DNA from: Paragonimus skrjabini miyazakii
Lineage: Eukaryota; Platyhelminthes; Trematoda; Plagiorchiida; Troglotrematidae
Assembly: GCA_014338405.1 (NCBI GenBank)
Contig: JTDE01021415.1
Location: 63,409-127,408, forward strand
Reading direction: 5' to 3'
DNA length: 64,000 nt
A model generated the notes under the pieces. The model worked only from the letters and a program-made list of their open reading frames with translations. It was not told the DNA's origin and did no database searches. The number at the start of each line of letters is the position of its first letter. Position 1 is the stretch's first letter. The position numbers were made by a program, and so were the translations under genes. Positions 25,250 to 37,154 of the stretch are shown piece by piece.

Positions 25250-25371
25250 GCTCACCCAAACTAGCTACTTGTTTTTGTCCATTTCGCCCTGACAACTCTG
25301 TTTCATATAAATTGTTATGGAATTAGCCTGATAATGAATAACCGAGAACGAGCTTGTTCGCTACACTATTG
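25250..25371. repeat. Right inverted terminal repeat of Penelope-like element
   Basis: Inverted partner of 23447-23590, starting about 30 nt after the stop codon of the endonuclease frame. Confidence 0.85.
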
Positions 25372-25636
25372 TCTGCTTTCAAACTTATTACCGCTTAACT
25401 GTTACCACTGAAGTTACTCTTCCGAATAAAAAGGTATGCGATTGGTCACTGAAAACGATTGGCGTGGTTTTTCACATTTTATATACCCAACATTATTATG
25501 GTCATCCATACATGCGTACGATGTCGTAATTCTTGCTATCTGAGTTAATCACACAACTGTTCTCATCATCCGCGCCACGATCGAATCGGTCGTATTTTTC
25601 AATGCATTTACCAATTTTGTGCAACCGTTTTTTTAG

Positions 25637-25945
25637 TCCCCGGCTTCCCCGATGGAAAATATTCGGCAGGGTGCTACAGATCATCTGTTTTCACCAGCAT
25701 CCACATCTTTAACGAAGCCTCACTTCAGGATAGATCCTCATCTCGCTACGTCTTGCACGGCAGTCCCGTCTACACTGAATGACTCTTCTTTCCTTCCCTC
25801 TTCCCAAGCCGCTCCTGTTCTTACAGATTCTAACCAACGAATTATACGTTTGAAACCACTGCCGGAAGGTGCACTACTCACAAAATTATTTTTACAGTTA
25901 AATGTTGAAGATTTGGGCGTTTGTTTGCCTATCACTGTTGCACAA
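25637..25945 (+). CDS. BLTP1: BLTP1 exon 7
   Basis: 309 nt, phase 0 in and 0 out. The acceptor is gtttttttag at 25636 and the donor CAA|gtgagt. After a Ser/Pro/Thr-rich variable stretch it encodes LFLQLNVEDLGVCLPITVAQ, one of the most conserved BLTP1 blocks. Confidence 0.92.
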
Positions 25946-26044
25946 GTGAGTTGGTGTTCGATGACTCATATGTATTTAAACCAATTTCGTCGTGCATAGT
26001 AGTCATTCTCTTCCTAACATGCTACCGCAATTTATTTCAATTAG

Positions 26045-26147
26045 CCTAATCCACAATCGATGGGTGTTGATTCACGAACCGCGTTGGTGTTGACTCTTGA
26101 TCGAAGTCGGATTTCGGCTTGTTATCGTGACTCGTTTGTTGGCCAGG
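26045..26147 (+). CDS. BLTP1: BLTP1 exon 8
   Basis: 103 nt, phase 0 in and 1 out. It encodes TALVLTLDRSRISACYRDSF, corresponding to the family's ALVLT.(E/D).(T/S).I.AC block. The donor GG|gtgatt opens a 52-nt intron, the shortest in the window. Confidence 0.9.
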
Positions 26148-26199
26148 GTGATTTCACAGGTATACAACTGTATACTAATTTCAAATGTATGAATTCCAG

Positions 26200-26361
26200 A
26201 TTTCTGCCTGCGATTCGACGATGATTTTAATGTAGGTTCGGATGATTGGAAACCTGATTGGAGACGTGCGAGTGTCGATGTGCAGGGCAAACATCACTCT
26301 CTTATTCTGAACGCCTGCGTTGTACCCAGTGGAACATTCAATGTGTGTTCGCATGACCCAG
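26200..26361 (+). CDS. BLTP1: BLTP1 exon 9
   Basis: 162 nt, phase 1 in and 1 out. It encodes DFCLRFDDDF, DDWKPDWR and NACVVPSGTFNVCSHDP, matching F(C)(I/L)RF.D.F, (D)DWKP and NACVVP.GT..VCS. This is the strongest single match to BLTP1 in the window. Confidence 0.95.
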
Positions 26362-26369
26362 GTTGGTTT

Positions 26370-27640
26370 CATCTTCTTTTTTGCTGTTAACAGTTTATTG
26401 CGTTGAATTATACAATGTTGTTTTGTGGGTTTTTTAAATCGTGTAAGACGATCTGATTAGCATCCCAGAAGAAACCGAATACGCCAAGTCACCTGGTAAA
26501 AATTACGCGTAACACAACCAGCTATAACAGGTTCACTGATACCAGTGACCGCTTTTTTCAACCCCCATGTACATTTCCTATGCACCACCTTTTCAAATCT
26601 GCACTGTGTACTTTTCTACACACTTATTGAGGATGTCTATGATGCAACGTTCTATGACTTCAGTATAGAAGTTGAAAAAGAAACTATGGAATGTTTCAAC
26701 GAGTGCATGCCACTTACTTTCAACTACCTCAAGCAACTGAAGAAATTGGTCGCAAAAAAAACGGCTACTTCCCACCTGTCTAATTGAGGAACATCAGTGT
26801 CAGTGATGGAGTCTAACTGTCGCTGGTAACGCCTCCTCTAAGTTATCCGTCCCCTTGTAGTAAATGCCCACCAAATCTACACCTGTATGGTTTGACTGGC
26901 ACTCTCTTGGAAGTGCCGATTTAGATTATCATCAGAAAGAACCAGGAAAAGTCGTTCATTGTTAGACGTCTGTCACAATTGATATGAAAACATGCAACGC
27001 GCGCAAATAATGTTTTGCACGGTTTGCGTGTCTCCACATTGGTTTTCAGTAATGCCGCTCCAGTGTTGGTGGTGCATCCCGTACCGTTTATGTACACGTT
27101 TCCGATGGTTGTTTCTAGTTTGTTCTCCTTGTAGGATTGATGACTGTTTTTAGTTTTTGCACGTCATTTTTTCAATCCAGCGATGCTGTGCATTGTGTAA
27201 CGAAATGATCCGGGGGAATGACTACCTCAACAATATTTCTCAAACGCTGAAATCCATGAATATCACCTCTGACCTACTGACTGAAGAATTAGGATAACTA
27301 AGTCTGTCTATCCTGGTTGTATCTTCAAGATTTCAAACTACTATGACATTTGTTGCCACTGTTGTTCGGCCTTAGTGACTGACTGTTTCAAGGTATTTAT
27401 GTTCCGGACGGTCGATGCGGCCCTTCGCTTAGGTGCATATCGTTTCGTAATATTACCTACTTACTTCAATTTGCTGATAATGAGACTTCTGAGAAAACCT
27501 GGTATTTTTAATTTCCCATCTGCAAACGCTCTTGCACCCGTGATTGACACTTTTCAGTTATGGTGTCCGGTCTAAGCGAGCTATGAAGGATTCGTGTAAA
27601 AGTCTATTTTTATTAATCACTAGTGTTCAACAGCAGTCCC
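26370..27640. other. Intron 9, 5' part: nothing recognised
   Basis: Small open frames (up to 80 codons) without conserved motifs. No repeat family seen until the antisense LINE begins at about 27650. Confidence 0.45.
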
Positions 27641-27649
27641 TTCATTCAT

Positions 27650-30010
27650 TCATTTATTTCGGCCATGAGCTTGAGTAGGAGGTACTGTGGTTCAGGCCGC
27701 CGCTCACCTCAACAGTGACGTCGAACAACGTAAAACAAAATGTTTGACAGAAAGGATAAAAATGGATGCCAGGCTGGGCACTAGAAGCAGAAATGGTATT
27801 AATGCAACCACGTCACTGACTGGGGCACACTGTCATCTCGGATAGTGTTTCTAACCATGCAGAATACGTGACTCAACCAACGCGATCTGTGTGACCTAAT
27901 TAGTTGACCAATTGACTGCATATTCCGTGCACTCCGGAATGCGCGCTGCCGAACAGAGCGACGTTGCTCATGCGATCGGTCCACTTGATGTGGGTTAATT
28001 GGCGGGGATAACGACAACATCTGTTGATCTCCTAGTTACGGACAGGCCGTGTTTTCGAGCCACAGAGCAAAACAGAACGCACACAAGCCTCATGTACCCT
28101 TCCTTCCAGTGACAACCGAGCGTCTTCTCGACGCTACAAATGACGCATGTTGATGAGGCGAAATGTGCCTGTGCTATCCTCGATGACATCTCGTCATTAA
28201 TAGTATACTTAACATATCTAACAGACAGAAACACATGGAATAGCAAACGTGTCAAAATATCAGAAGAACAAAGGTAATGTGTAAGATGAGGAGGAAAAGA
28301 TGTAGAGAAGTAAGGAAGAAAAGAATTGCAAGGATGCACACGGAGACTCACAACACGAGCGTCATTGATTTCTTTTCTTCTTCATATAAGACAGCAACCT
28401 CAGCCAAAGGTGTTCGTTATCCTTTGGACCCCAGCCAGAAAACCGAGAGCGCCCTATTTAAGCTATCTTCAGAGTGGATGCCCATGTTATACGCTGACTA
28501 CTAGGCTGCTGCTCCCAGCCTAACCTACCACTTACAAACAGGGCACCGCGTGGCAGGCGATGAGTTGGCATTTGTGAAATATGATCAAGCCAATGAAATC
28601 TGTTAGACGAGACATGTATGCTCGGGGGTCGATACGTTCAATCCGTTCCGAAGACACATCGGTGAATTTCGTTAGTGCTGACATAGTGTTTGTACCACAC
28701 ACTGTTAATGCTTCGGACACAGTAATGGTCGAAACCGGATACACTGTGAACACCCTCCACGCATGAATGTACCAGGTTTCAGGGGATATACAATAAGCCC
28801 GCCCTAGCAGTGTCATTGTACACTCGGCCTTTCACAGAAGGACTGAAATCATACCGACGCCACAGATGGCGTGAGTTGGCAAACGCCACCCGAGTCTTTG
28901 CTGTTGCGATTTGTGACAACCAGTGCTGATACAGCCCCGGATAAACAAAAACTTTCCGACTACTTTCAGCTGCTCACCACCAAGGGTGAGTGCAGGCGTA
29001 GAGTCCCGCCTATCTTGCAACGGCGCTTTTCACTTCGAAGGTCAAAGGCTATACGAAGCTGACAAACTGTAGCCTGTGATCTGTCTAAATTGTTCTGGGC
29101 TCCTTGTGAACCCTCTCAGATTAGGGCAATATCGTCTGCAAACTCGAATTCGATGGTCTGGGAACAGCTCCACATCTTCAGGATGTCGTCTACTGCAAAG
29201 TTGAATAGGAAGGTGGTGGCTGGACAACCTTATCGCACTCCACATGAAATTTTAAAGACTGGCGATATGCTAAGCTCTAATCCCCCGACGTCTAACAGCC
29301 AATTGCTTTCTCGATATTCACGTACTTCCCGAACATGCACTTCCTCAATAAACAGTCCCACAGTGCAGCTCTGTGGTCTGAACCGAACCCCCTTTTGACG
29401 TTCCGAAAGACAGCAGCTCTGACTCTCCTATTTGGATGGCTCGGTGCGAATAACAGCCTAGGCAAAAAGATGTAATCAACAAAGCAACGACCAGGCGAAA
29501 AGCCAGCCGGATCCTGTCGGATATGTTACCGCGGGTTTGTTTAGTTTACAAATGACTGTGGACGCAAGCAACTTCAGTGCAATAGGAATCACACTAATCC
29601 CTCTGTGATTTGTACACAAAGTGTGTGAGCCCTTTGGGGATGATGTTAACTAGTCACTAGTCATTTGGAACGACTTCACTGATCCGGAGTTTCTGGAGCC
29701 GAGCCATCTGGACTACAGTTTCTGGGAGCATATGCCGTAAAAGCATGCACTCAATGTTGGTGATGGGTGCCTCATGATGCTGTGACCGTACCTTCAAGTC
29801 TGGCAGCACACAGTCGGCTGTTGACGGGTGTCCAGTCAAGCAACACCTCCTCTGCGTATGCGCTTAGGGCAATTTCAACACCGGTCTTGTCAGTGGCTTG
29901 AGCCACAGGGTCTCCAGACGCGCACGTTGTGCGATTGACGGAGATTGAACTTATGGTACTGAGCTAGATTCCTGAAGCCGTGTTTCAGCAAGACGACCTA
30001 TTGATGTCGA
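27650..30010 (-). mobile_element. Antisense LINE (family B), endonuclease to 3' end, degenerate
   Basis: Read on the - strand: LLDWTPVNSRLC of an endonuclease-proximal region (about 29830), NHRGISVIPIALKLLAST (about 29600), a relic of VDRAALW.CLL...M..KYVNI (about 29350), GCPATTFLFNFAVDDILKMW (about 29220), FADDIALI in place of YADD (about 29130), then after a less clear stretch the C-terminal LTHIK.TD and SRWLSHVF..V blocks (about 27990-27860). The 3' region (GCCTGAACCACAGTACCTCC) has a homologue at 52170-52215. Frames break repeatedly; 28160-28520 is unclear. Confidence 0.72.
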
Positions 30011-30289
30011 GAGTCTCCAACGTTCATAGAAGAGCTGTCTTTTGACCAATCCGCATAAGTGTCCGAACATCAAAGATGGTAAGCTTAAATTGTGTTCGAG
30101 TGGCGAGTAGGTATGTGTGTCCGTCAGGCAAAGGTGTTTGACGCACTATCGTGCTAGTTGAGTTGTGTTGCAGGCATCAGATGAGGTAAGTCTCTGTAGA
30201 ATGTCTGCAAACGAGATTGGCGGGTCACTAAGTAAAGGGTTATTCAACAAGAGAGGGAGAACGGAGGTTGATTGGTTTGATGCGGTTAG

Positions 30290-30900
30290 ATTTGACACGG
30301 AAGCAAAGCCGGCCGCCGACATCTCGGCCAGAGAGTTACGATAACAAGGTAGGACAAAATTCCTAATTAATATACGTTCATAGATTCACAGTTGTGGAGG
30401 CAGAATATTTATCGGTTGGCCAAACGAAAGAAGGGGGTTGGCTTGAAGGGCCCTGTCCGGAGGCTTTGGTTCAAAGGAAACAACCCACAAGGTGGCGATG
30501 TAAAGTGCACAGTTCGTGATCTATTGTGGGCTAGTGATCAGTAGTGGTTTGGTTCATACGCCCTTCAGATTGAATCTACCACTTCGGGTTGCCCAATACA
30601 CTCTACGTGGGGTGGTGGGATGACAAAAGCAGTGCGGGAATTTGAGGACCCACCATGATAGTCGGATCTGGTGTAGTGAATCTGTCCGACCAGGGAGTCT
30701 AAGACTTGCGAAGCTATTGGGACGCTTTCTTCTTGTTGCCGGGGTCTGGTGACCAAATTGGTTCATACGCCCTTCGAATGATGTCCAGCCACTCAAGGTA
30801 CCCCCGACACACCTAATGCACCCTTCGGTGTCCTTGATCCTTTGGTCACTGTGTTGATTCGTTTGCCTTTCTCCGGGTCTGTACACGGTTAGTGGAGACC
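30290..30900 (-). repeat. Probable LINE 5' UTR or unassigned repeat
   Basis: It contains two direct copies of TTGGTTCATACGCCCTTC about 207 bp apart (30548-30567 and 30757-30776) and one 110-codon - frame of low complexity. It lies just upstream of the family B LINE on its coding strand, so it may be its 5' untranslated region. No motif proves this. Confidence 0.35.
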
Positions 30901-30904
30901 AGAA

Positions 30905-31835
30905 CTGTCCGTGCGCTAGACTGGCTTCATGTTATCTGGGAGCCCGTGTGCTCCCGTCAGATTTTTTGGTACCCTTTTGTGGCGAGTAACATGTGGTGTA
31001 ATACCGCCAATGACCTTGTTTGGCATTTCACAGGAGTTCCGACTGCCCGTCGTGAATCCACCACGTTTTTGTCGTACTGGTGGTCATTCTTCCCGACTGC
31101 CTTTTCGCCGGGAGAACCCCATTCATTTCGCAGTCAACACTCGTTGTAGGCCTTTTCTCGACCTGCATCCTGGGGAATGCGCCCGGTGGCATTCAGCTAG
31201 CCTATTCATTTTCCTGTGTACCCAACTACACGGAACTGTTTGTCCTTCTATGCGTACTGCTAGCTGTATATAAGGTGGGACTGGGAACCCTCATCTTGGC
31301 GTTGCATTTTGCACTGTGAAGATGAAAATGCGTATTCCGTGCAAACCACGCGCTTCGTTTGTCTCGTTCCACATGATCTGGTTGTTTTCGACGGAGATGC
31401 ATAGCAAGACATTGGTATTCGCATAGCGTATGTCAGACCGTTTAGTCCGTGGCGCTAACTGAACACCAATCATATTGGATTCCGCAGGCGATACCCCACC
31501 GAATGTTGTGCAAGACATAGTTGAATAAGTGGAGGAGATCGCACATTCCTGACGATCTCCACTAGACTTGGTGAACGCCCGAGACACTTGTCTGCAAACT
31601 GTCTCCCTCTGTCCATCTTGCTGCTTTGTGAACGATACGTTACGGGCACCTGAATCGGGGGCAGCTTTTGGGTGTGATTTTCTTTCCATTTAATGTGCTG
31701 ACATTCGGCAGTGAGTGACTGAGGCACAACAGACTCTAGACTGTTGCATCTGCAATTGCCGCTTGCATTTCGGTTCCCATTTTTGAAAATAGAAATTATT
31801 GTTAATATGCATCTCTCGTAAAGTTTCCTGAACCG
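30905..31835. other. Intron 9: unassigned segment
   Basis: Open frames on both strands up to 135 codons show no motif I recognise. It lies between two antisense LINE pieces and may be old repeat sequence. Confidence 0.35.
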
Positions 31836-31839
31836 TTTG

Positions 31840-33110
31840 AAGGAGTTTCGATGGTTTTTATGCCAAATTGTCTTCACTGTCGTTGAATAGGCAAGAGGAT
31901 ATATCCTGTCCAGGAGCCTTGCTTCGCCTCAGTGCATTCACCTCCAGAATCACTGCCGATTCGAACACAGCCATTTGGAACACAGTAACTTTTCATTTGG
32001 GTCCCATCTTATAGATCTCGAGGTCAACTGAACTATTCCTCAACCTGTTCAACCCACTCGTCAAGTCGTTGCGACTAGCTAGTGGTGAAACCCATTTTTT
32101 CAAAAATGGCCCCAACCGAACCGAACGACTGTCGGCACAACCACAAATACTGAAAAACAACGTTCGACTGTTCCCGCGTGAAAAGCCCACCTCATTTCTT
32201 TTAATTGTCCCGCGAAGTGGTGTAGACGATCTTTGCGCAAGCTTTTAGTCAGCTTTTGTTTAGACCCTCGACAGTCGTCATCATGCTGGAAGCCAGGTGG
32301 ACCCGAACGAAGCTTGTTTATAAGGTTTATCGACTTGTCAGAAATCCACTTCTCCCGCAACTGCACAGCTTCTTCGGTGCATAACTTTTTACAGTAAGCT
32401 TTCGTGGCTGCTGCGGTTCGTCCACATTGCACGTTAGGCCCTACCACCTGGTGTGAACTGGTTAATTTATTCACTTGTGCCTCCTAGCAAGCGTTGTTTT
32501 TCCTCTCCTCGCCCGAATATCTGTTAATTATCTTGCATTTACGAGTGTATGGTCTGTGAGCAAATGATAGAACCAAACGGGCACGCACAACTACATGATC
32601 CGAATCCAGGTGGTTTGTTTCAAAATACACGACAGGATGATCGACTTGTGCTTATTGCTCAGATGCGCAATGCTGTCTCCTTCCATCACAGTACCTCTTC
32701 CCATGTTGAACTGTGGTACTTGGAATGTAGAGACTGTTATGTGTACCTAGTTGCAGCTGTCAGCACGTTGTACCCGGATGCGAAGCATACCATCTAATCG
32801 GTTCCTTTCTGGAGAAAGTTGACTGAGTTGAATATTTAAATCTCTGGCCAGTGTGCTGATGCCACCGTTTATTCTGCTTCAGAAGCTCAACGAGTGCGTC
32901 GTAGAACACATCCTTGTTGACATCTAAACCAGTGTCGGTAGGAACATACGATGATCTATTGAATCCACACCGCCTTTCTGATTTTTGTTGACAGACTTTT
33001 CCCGACGTATTGAGTCTGACAGTGTACAAACGACTGCTGATTGGAATCCAATCCAGCAACCATTGCTCTGGCACAGCATTCAGGGCGATTCTAGCTCCAA
33101 CTTGACAATG
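31840..33110 (-). mobile_element. Antisense LINE (family B) endonuclease and linker fragment
   Basis: The - strand gives the endonuclease block LLDWIPISSRLYTVRLN with SYVPTDTGLDVNKDVFYDAL (about 33060-32900), a linker with LREKWISDKSINLINKLRSG and KLTKSLRKDRLHHFAGQLKE (about 32370-32190), and an ALRRSKAPGQDI block (about 31920). The order matches LINE ORF2 ahead of the RT domain. A + strand LINE 5' fragment (32475-32790) appears inserted within it. Confidence 0.68.
32475..32790 (+). mobile_element. LINE 5' fragment, paired with 53690-54120
   Basis: The + strand shares blocks with 53765-54110, including GGGCACGCACAAC, CCGAATCCAGGTGG-like and TGGAATGTAGAGAC-like sequence. The last translates to the (G)TWNV(R/E)T start typical of LINE endonuclease frames. 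Roughly 70% alike by eye. Confidence 0.5.
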
Positions 33111-33114
33111 AGAT

Positions 33115-34501
33115 TTGGCTTTGACGTCACTAAAGACTCTGAGGGCGAAGCGTTTGATTCAACAGTTATCTGAAGATAAGCTGAAGTGAATAACTGCACT
33201 AGAATCGTAGATTCGCGTCGCCGAGACACAGCACACACCATGCTCCAGACTTGGGAGGGTACTCGCCGAAGCAGCTTGCTCACAAACTTGCTGACCATTG
33301 CAGACGCCGAAAGTGCTAATGTTTACCAGTTGTCTATATGTCAAAAAGCAGTCATCTTCGGAAGATCTTGGAAAGGCAGAAAAATTGGGGACAAAATGCA
33401 ACGAGAAGGTGGTTGTGAATGAATAATGTTACTGTCGGGAGAACGGTAACTTCTGATACTTCCTGATCGCTTGTGCCGCAGAGAGGTGTAGACTTGAGGG
33501 ACCGTACCCGGAACCTTTCACTCAAAAATCTGACCTACGAAACAACATGTTATATGGTTTTCTTGGGGGATCCTACTCGGAGTCAGTAATTTCAAGAGTC
33601 TGACATTTGGAAGTGCTAGGCTTGCCTTGTCTTAGAGTATAGTGAACAGGACACTGATGTCTGATTCTGAACACCGCTACGTGGTAGTTTTATCTGGCTT
33701 TTGAATAACACCGGACGTTTCTTGACCGTTTTGGGTAGCATTCCGCCAGGCATCGTCAACCGTTGGGCAATCGGAGTGTCCTTTTGTTTGGAGGTACTTT
33801 TTCAAACCTTCTTCTTTATTCGGAAGACAGCAGTACCGCAGCTATGAAAACAGTTATGTCGTATGTTCATACCATATCACTCCTAGGTTGTCGATAGTGC
33901 GACTTCCTATGAGCACCTGTTTTTGTCTATAGCAGTTCGTAGTGAATTGTCGCCCTGGTTACGCGCTCAGTCGCTTGATCACACCGTTCATTGGAAGAGC
34001 GAGACAAAATTATGCCACAGAAGCTCTAAATTTATAGAACAAAACGATTACCATAGATGGCCGACAAACACGGAGCGAACCAAATATAGCAGTCAGGGTG
34101 AATCACGTTGCGGGAGACATCAAAAAGCGACGCGAGAAAAAAAACAGTCCAGATAGCGCACAGGCGTTCGACCGCACACCTGCAATTTGATTGACTGAGT
34201 GGAACCATACCATCCGAGCTGGGCCGGCCGATCGATGTGGCGTGATGCGTACTGGCTGTCTCGTTAGACGGTGCGCCTCCCAACAGTTCTCTTTTGGCTG
34301 TACGTTGTGGGACCGAGGTCGTAACCCGCCTACCCTTGGGGATCAATGCAGTGCACACCTAGACAGTTGCCATCGCGAAGTAAGTGCACACGTATCGATG
34401 CCCTTTTTCTGTCGGATCAAAGCGATGCGGCCTGTTGCTTCTGACCATTTTTTTATTTAACCTTGTATCTGAGGTACGTGGTTTTCTGTCTGTTTTCACA
34501 G
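33115..34501. other. Intron 9, 3' part: one possible SINE-like stretch, otherwise nothing
   Basis: About 34235-34335 has a tRNA-like look (GACGGTGCGCCTCCCAACAG, then GGGACCGAGGTCGTAACCC), but the boxes are imperfect. The rest shows no motif. It ends in tctgttttcacag before exon 10. Confidence 0.35.
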
Positions 34502-34564
34502 TTTCTGTTCCAAACCTCTGTCCTTATTTGCTCCCGAAGTATGCTGAAGGTGCCGGAGCGACCC
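34502..34564 (+). CDS. BLTP1: BLTP1 exon 10
   Basis: 63 nt, phase 1 in and 1 out, ending ACCC|gtaagt. It encodes VSVPNLCPYLLPKYAEGAGA, a stretch that is variable in the family between VCS and the W(Q/K)M block. Support comes from phase on both sides, good splice sites and position. An 8.1-kb intron precedes it. Confidence 0.7.
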
Positions 34565-34664
34565 GTAAGTAGACAGTGTCCTACTAACTCTAGTCGATTG
34601 CTTCGCGGTCACTCATATTCCTTCTAATTTCTCGAGCACTGCCTTCTCCCAATCATTTTTTTAG

Positions 34665-35064
34665 ACAAACGCGCTCAGTGGAATCTTTTGGTTCAGTGGC
34701 AGATGCGTGGCTTAGATTTTCATCTAGATGACAATATTGGCCGTCGTCTGAAGTCTTTAATTTCTATGCTAACACGCATCACTGGGTACGACGGAGCTGC
34801 CCCTCTTCTTCCAACTTCCGCTGAGGAAGAGGAAGAAGGAGAATGTGTAGAAGAGTCCCGTGTTCAACGTAAACTCAGTGGTTTGGCTGAAGCCGATAAG
34901 GTTTCCGACAAAGACGAACCTTTGGGCGAGCAAATTAGAAACGCGAACCGGACTTCCATCTCAATCGTAACCGCACAGCAAAGTGATGTAACCCGTGAAT
35001 CTTCTCAAAAACACGGCGGCTATTCAGATATTGCGTCTTTGGACCGATATCGTCCAGGTGGATG
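34665..35064 (+). CDS. BLTP1: BLTP1 exon 11
   Basis: 400 nt, phase 1 in and 2 out at TG|gtatgt, after a 100-nt intron. It opens with QWNLLVQWQMRGLDFHLDD and then NIGRRL, the conserved W(Q/K)M.G(I/L)D.H.D.NIG(K/R)RL block, followed by L...LT..TG. The second half is an acidic, low-complexity linker (EEEEEG; SDKDEP), as expected for the disordered part of this protein. Confidence 0.95.
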
Positions 35065-35069
35065 GTATG

Positions 35070-36617
35070 TTCCTTGTTTAGCGGACTTTAAACCATTGCA
35101 TTTTTCTGTTGTGTGGATTCACATACACAAAAACTGTGACCAATCGGTGGCAATTTTTATATCTAGCCAGCGTAATCTGAAAACAGTCCGCCAAAACATA
35201 AATGCTGAAATTCGTGTGAATGTACCGGTTTAAAGCGCTGTCGAAGTTTGTTGATGATGTTATGATGGATACGATAGACCAACCGCTGTTCAGTGTGCGC
35301 GTGGTAAAGCAAGCCGTTGAAACGTATGTTGGCATTGGATCCAAACAAACTGTGTACATAGCGCGAATGGCGTATATTGATTAATATTTGTCGCTACAGG
35401 AATATTGGTGTTGTTTAACGAACTGAAGAGATATATGTTGGTGGGTAATTTTAACTGGGAGGCTGATCACAAATTACAACAGAAAGTTGGTTTCACCCTA
35501 CTTCTAACAGTCTGTACTAGCGGTGGTCCCTAACATATGTTACAAACCCGCCTGTTCACTGCGTTCTGCGAGATATCTAAAAAATGGTTCTTCGTCGCTT
35601 AACCTCACATGTCCCAGCGACCTCGTTCATAGTATACGGAAGTGTAAAGAGTTAATAATGCCTGCGGTGTTGCAGTCTGACATTCAGAAGGGACTGCTGT
35701 AGCTTGTTTCAGGTTGGCGTAGTTAGAAATGGAGCTTTTTATCCCGCCTTTCAGCGGGTCATTTCTTATATAAAACGTTATAATGTTCATCTTCAAACGG
35801 ATTCCCCACGAGCGGTTTCGCCCTTGTTTTGATTCCGAACGAGGTCATACTTCATACAGAACATTATGCTGATAGATATTATTTCGTAAATGACGGGGAT
35901 ACGATGGCGCCGATGTGAACATGGAGCGATATAAATCGGTTATCTAAACAGTTGTCTTTTTTGGAACCCATTGCGGATATGTGGTTTCAGCTGGACGGAA
36001 TCAGCCCACAACGCTTGGTAAGCTGTAGCTTTGTTTAAACTACTCGCAAACGAATTGATTGCATATTTCAGTTGCGCTTGCTGACGTCTTTGTTCTGCAG
36101 ATTTATTTGCACGTAATTTATTCCTGTGGACATTTTGGCAATGAGGGATCAGCATCTGTCACTACATGTTGTAACGCAAAAGCTGAATAGAATTGCCTAT
36201 CATCCGATATTTTCATTAATCCAGGGTCGCGACTTTGTAAAATGGCACACCCGGGTAACCTACAGGACTTTGTCGTGTACCAGGTTTTAACATGTACTAC
36301 TAGAGAAAAAGTAACTCGCGAAACGACCACCTGCATCATTTATAATAAGTGTGTGTATGCTTGGCACGATGAGCAACACAAAATTATGAGGAAGAGAATA
36401 CAGCTTTCGTTTAAATGTTCTCACTGTTCTTACGTCATCTAGTTGACCTGGCCGCATGTTGATTTTGGTACCATTTGAAAAATAGACAAGTCCCTATTAT
36501 GCACATACGTTTGTCCACATATATAGGTGTAATTATAACACTGCACTTGCACGCTAGCATTTTCCCGACTATCCCATCTTTATCTGCTGTGACTTTCTCT
36601 TTACCCTGGTATTTCAG
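35070..36617. other. Intron 11: nothing recognised
   Basis: No transposon or coding motif identified. It ends with accctggtatttcag. Confidence 0.45.
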
Positions 36618-36777
36618 TCCACCGGATTGTGTCGCTAATATGCTTCCATTTGATCTGTCTCAAGTACGTAGCATGGAGTTGCATAAACATCAACAAGAAA
36701 TAATTGAGGCTCAATGCTGTCTCGCGTTTAAACGACAAAAGTGGGATACGCTGCGGCGCAAGAAAGGGATTACTATG
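36618..36777 (+). CDS. BLTP1: BLTP1 exon 12
   Basis: 160 nt, phase 2 in and 0 out. It encodes LPFDLSQVRSMELHKHQQEI and IEAQCCLAFKRQKWDTLRRK, predicted helical and basic. It corresponds in position to the family's (Q)EI.(R)YQQLE....(R)...KLRR helix. Donor ATG|gttagt. Confidence 0.85.
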
Positions 36778-36784
36778 GTTAGTG

Positions 36785-37150
36785 TTTCTCTTTTTATCGG
36801 TTGGTAAAGACTTTCTGTTGTCCGTTTTAACAATGGTGGGTGAACTTGTGGTATTCGATGATACCAAGGTATGGTCTACAATTTGCTGAAAAAGGCTTAA
36901 TCATAATAGTTTCATCGCACTGTGTAAATGCGGTAGACCATGGTTATTGGATAAGATCATGTTTTCATTCGACGAGGATGTTGGATATCTATTACTCGGT
37001 CCCCAATCCGCAAACCGTTTGCTGTTTTTCGCGCTTACCCCGTAAATTTCACAGGTTGTATAAGCGATAGATACTTCCTCACTCCGTGTTTTTTTACGTT
37101 TAATCAGCTATATTTGTATATTATTGATGACTATCGGGGTTTTTTGGCCT
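36785..37150. other. Intron 12, first part: nothing recognised
   Basis: No motif seen. Family 1 SINE sequence begins near 37155. Confidence 0.4.
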
Positions 37151-37154
37151 ATAT

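Larger units (their letters stand above)
23447..25371 (+). mobile_element. Penelope-like element (RT plus GIY-YIG endonuclease), inactivated
   Basis: The RT region (23606-24200) has VPKVHKAGIPLRSILDMCNS and YRQTDGVAMGSPLGPLFADV, diagnostic of Penelope-like RTs. The catalytic YVDD reads YVND at 24232-24243. Stops at 23863 and 23942 and a frame change near 24180 break the RT. The 3' part (24235-25221) is open for 328 codons and carries the GIY-YIG endonuclease (CSCGTSYVGRTTKRLSERIR). The element is bounded by about 120-nt inverted repeats, a known Penelope terminus layout. It lies in intron 6 in sense orientation. Confidence 0.9.
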
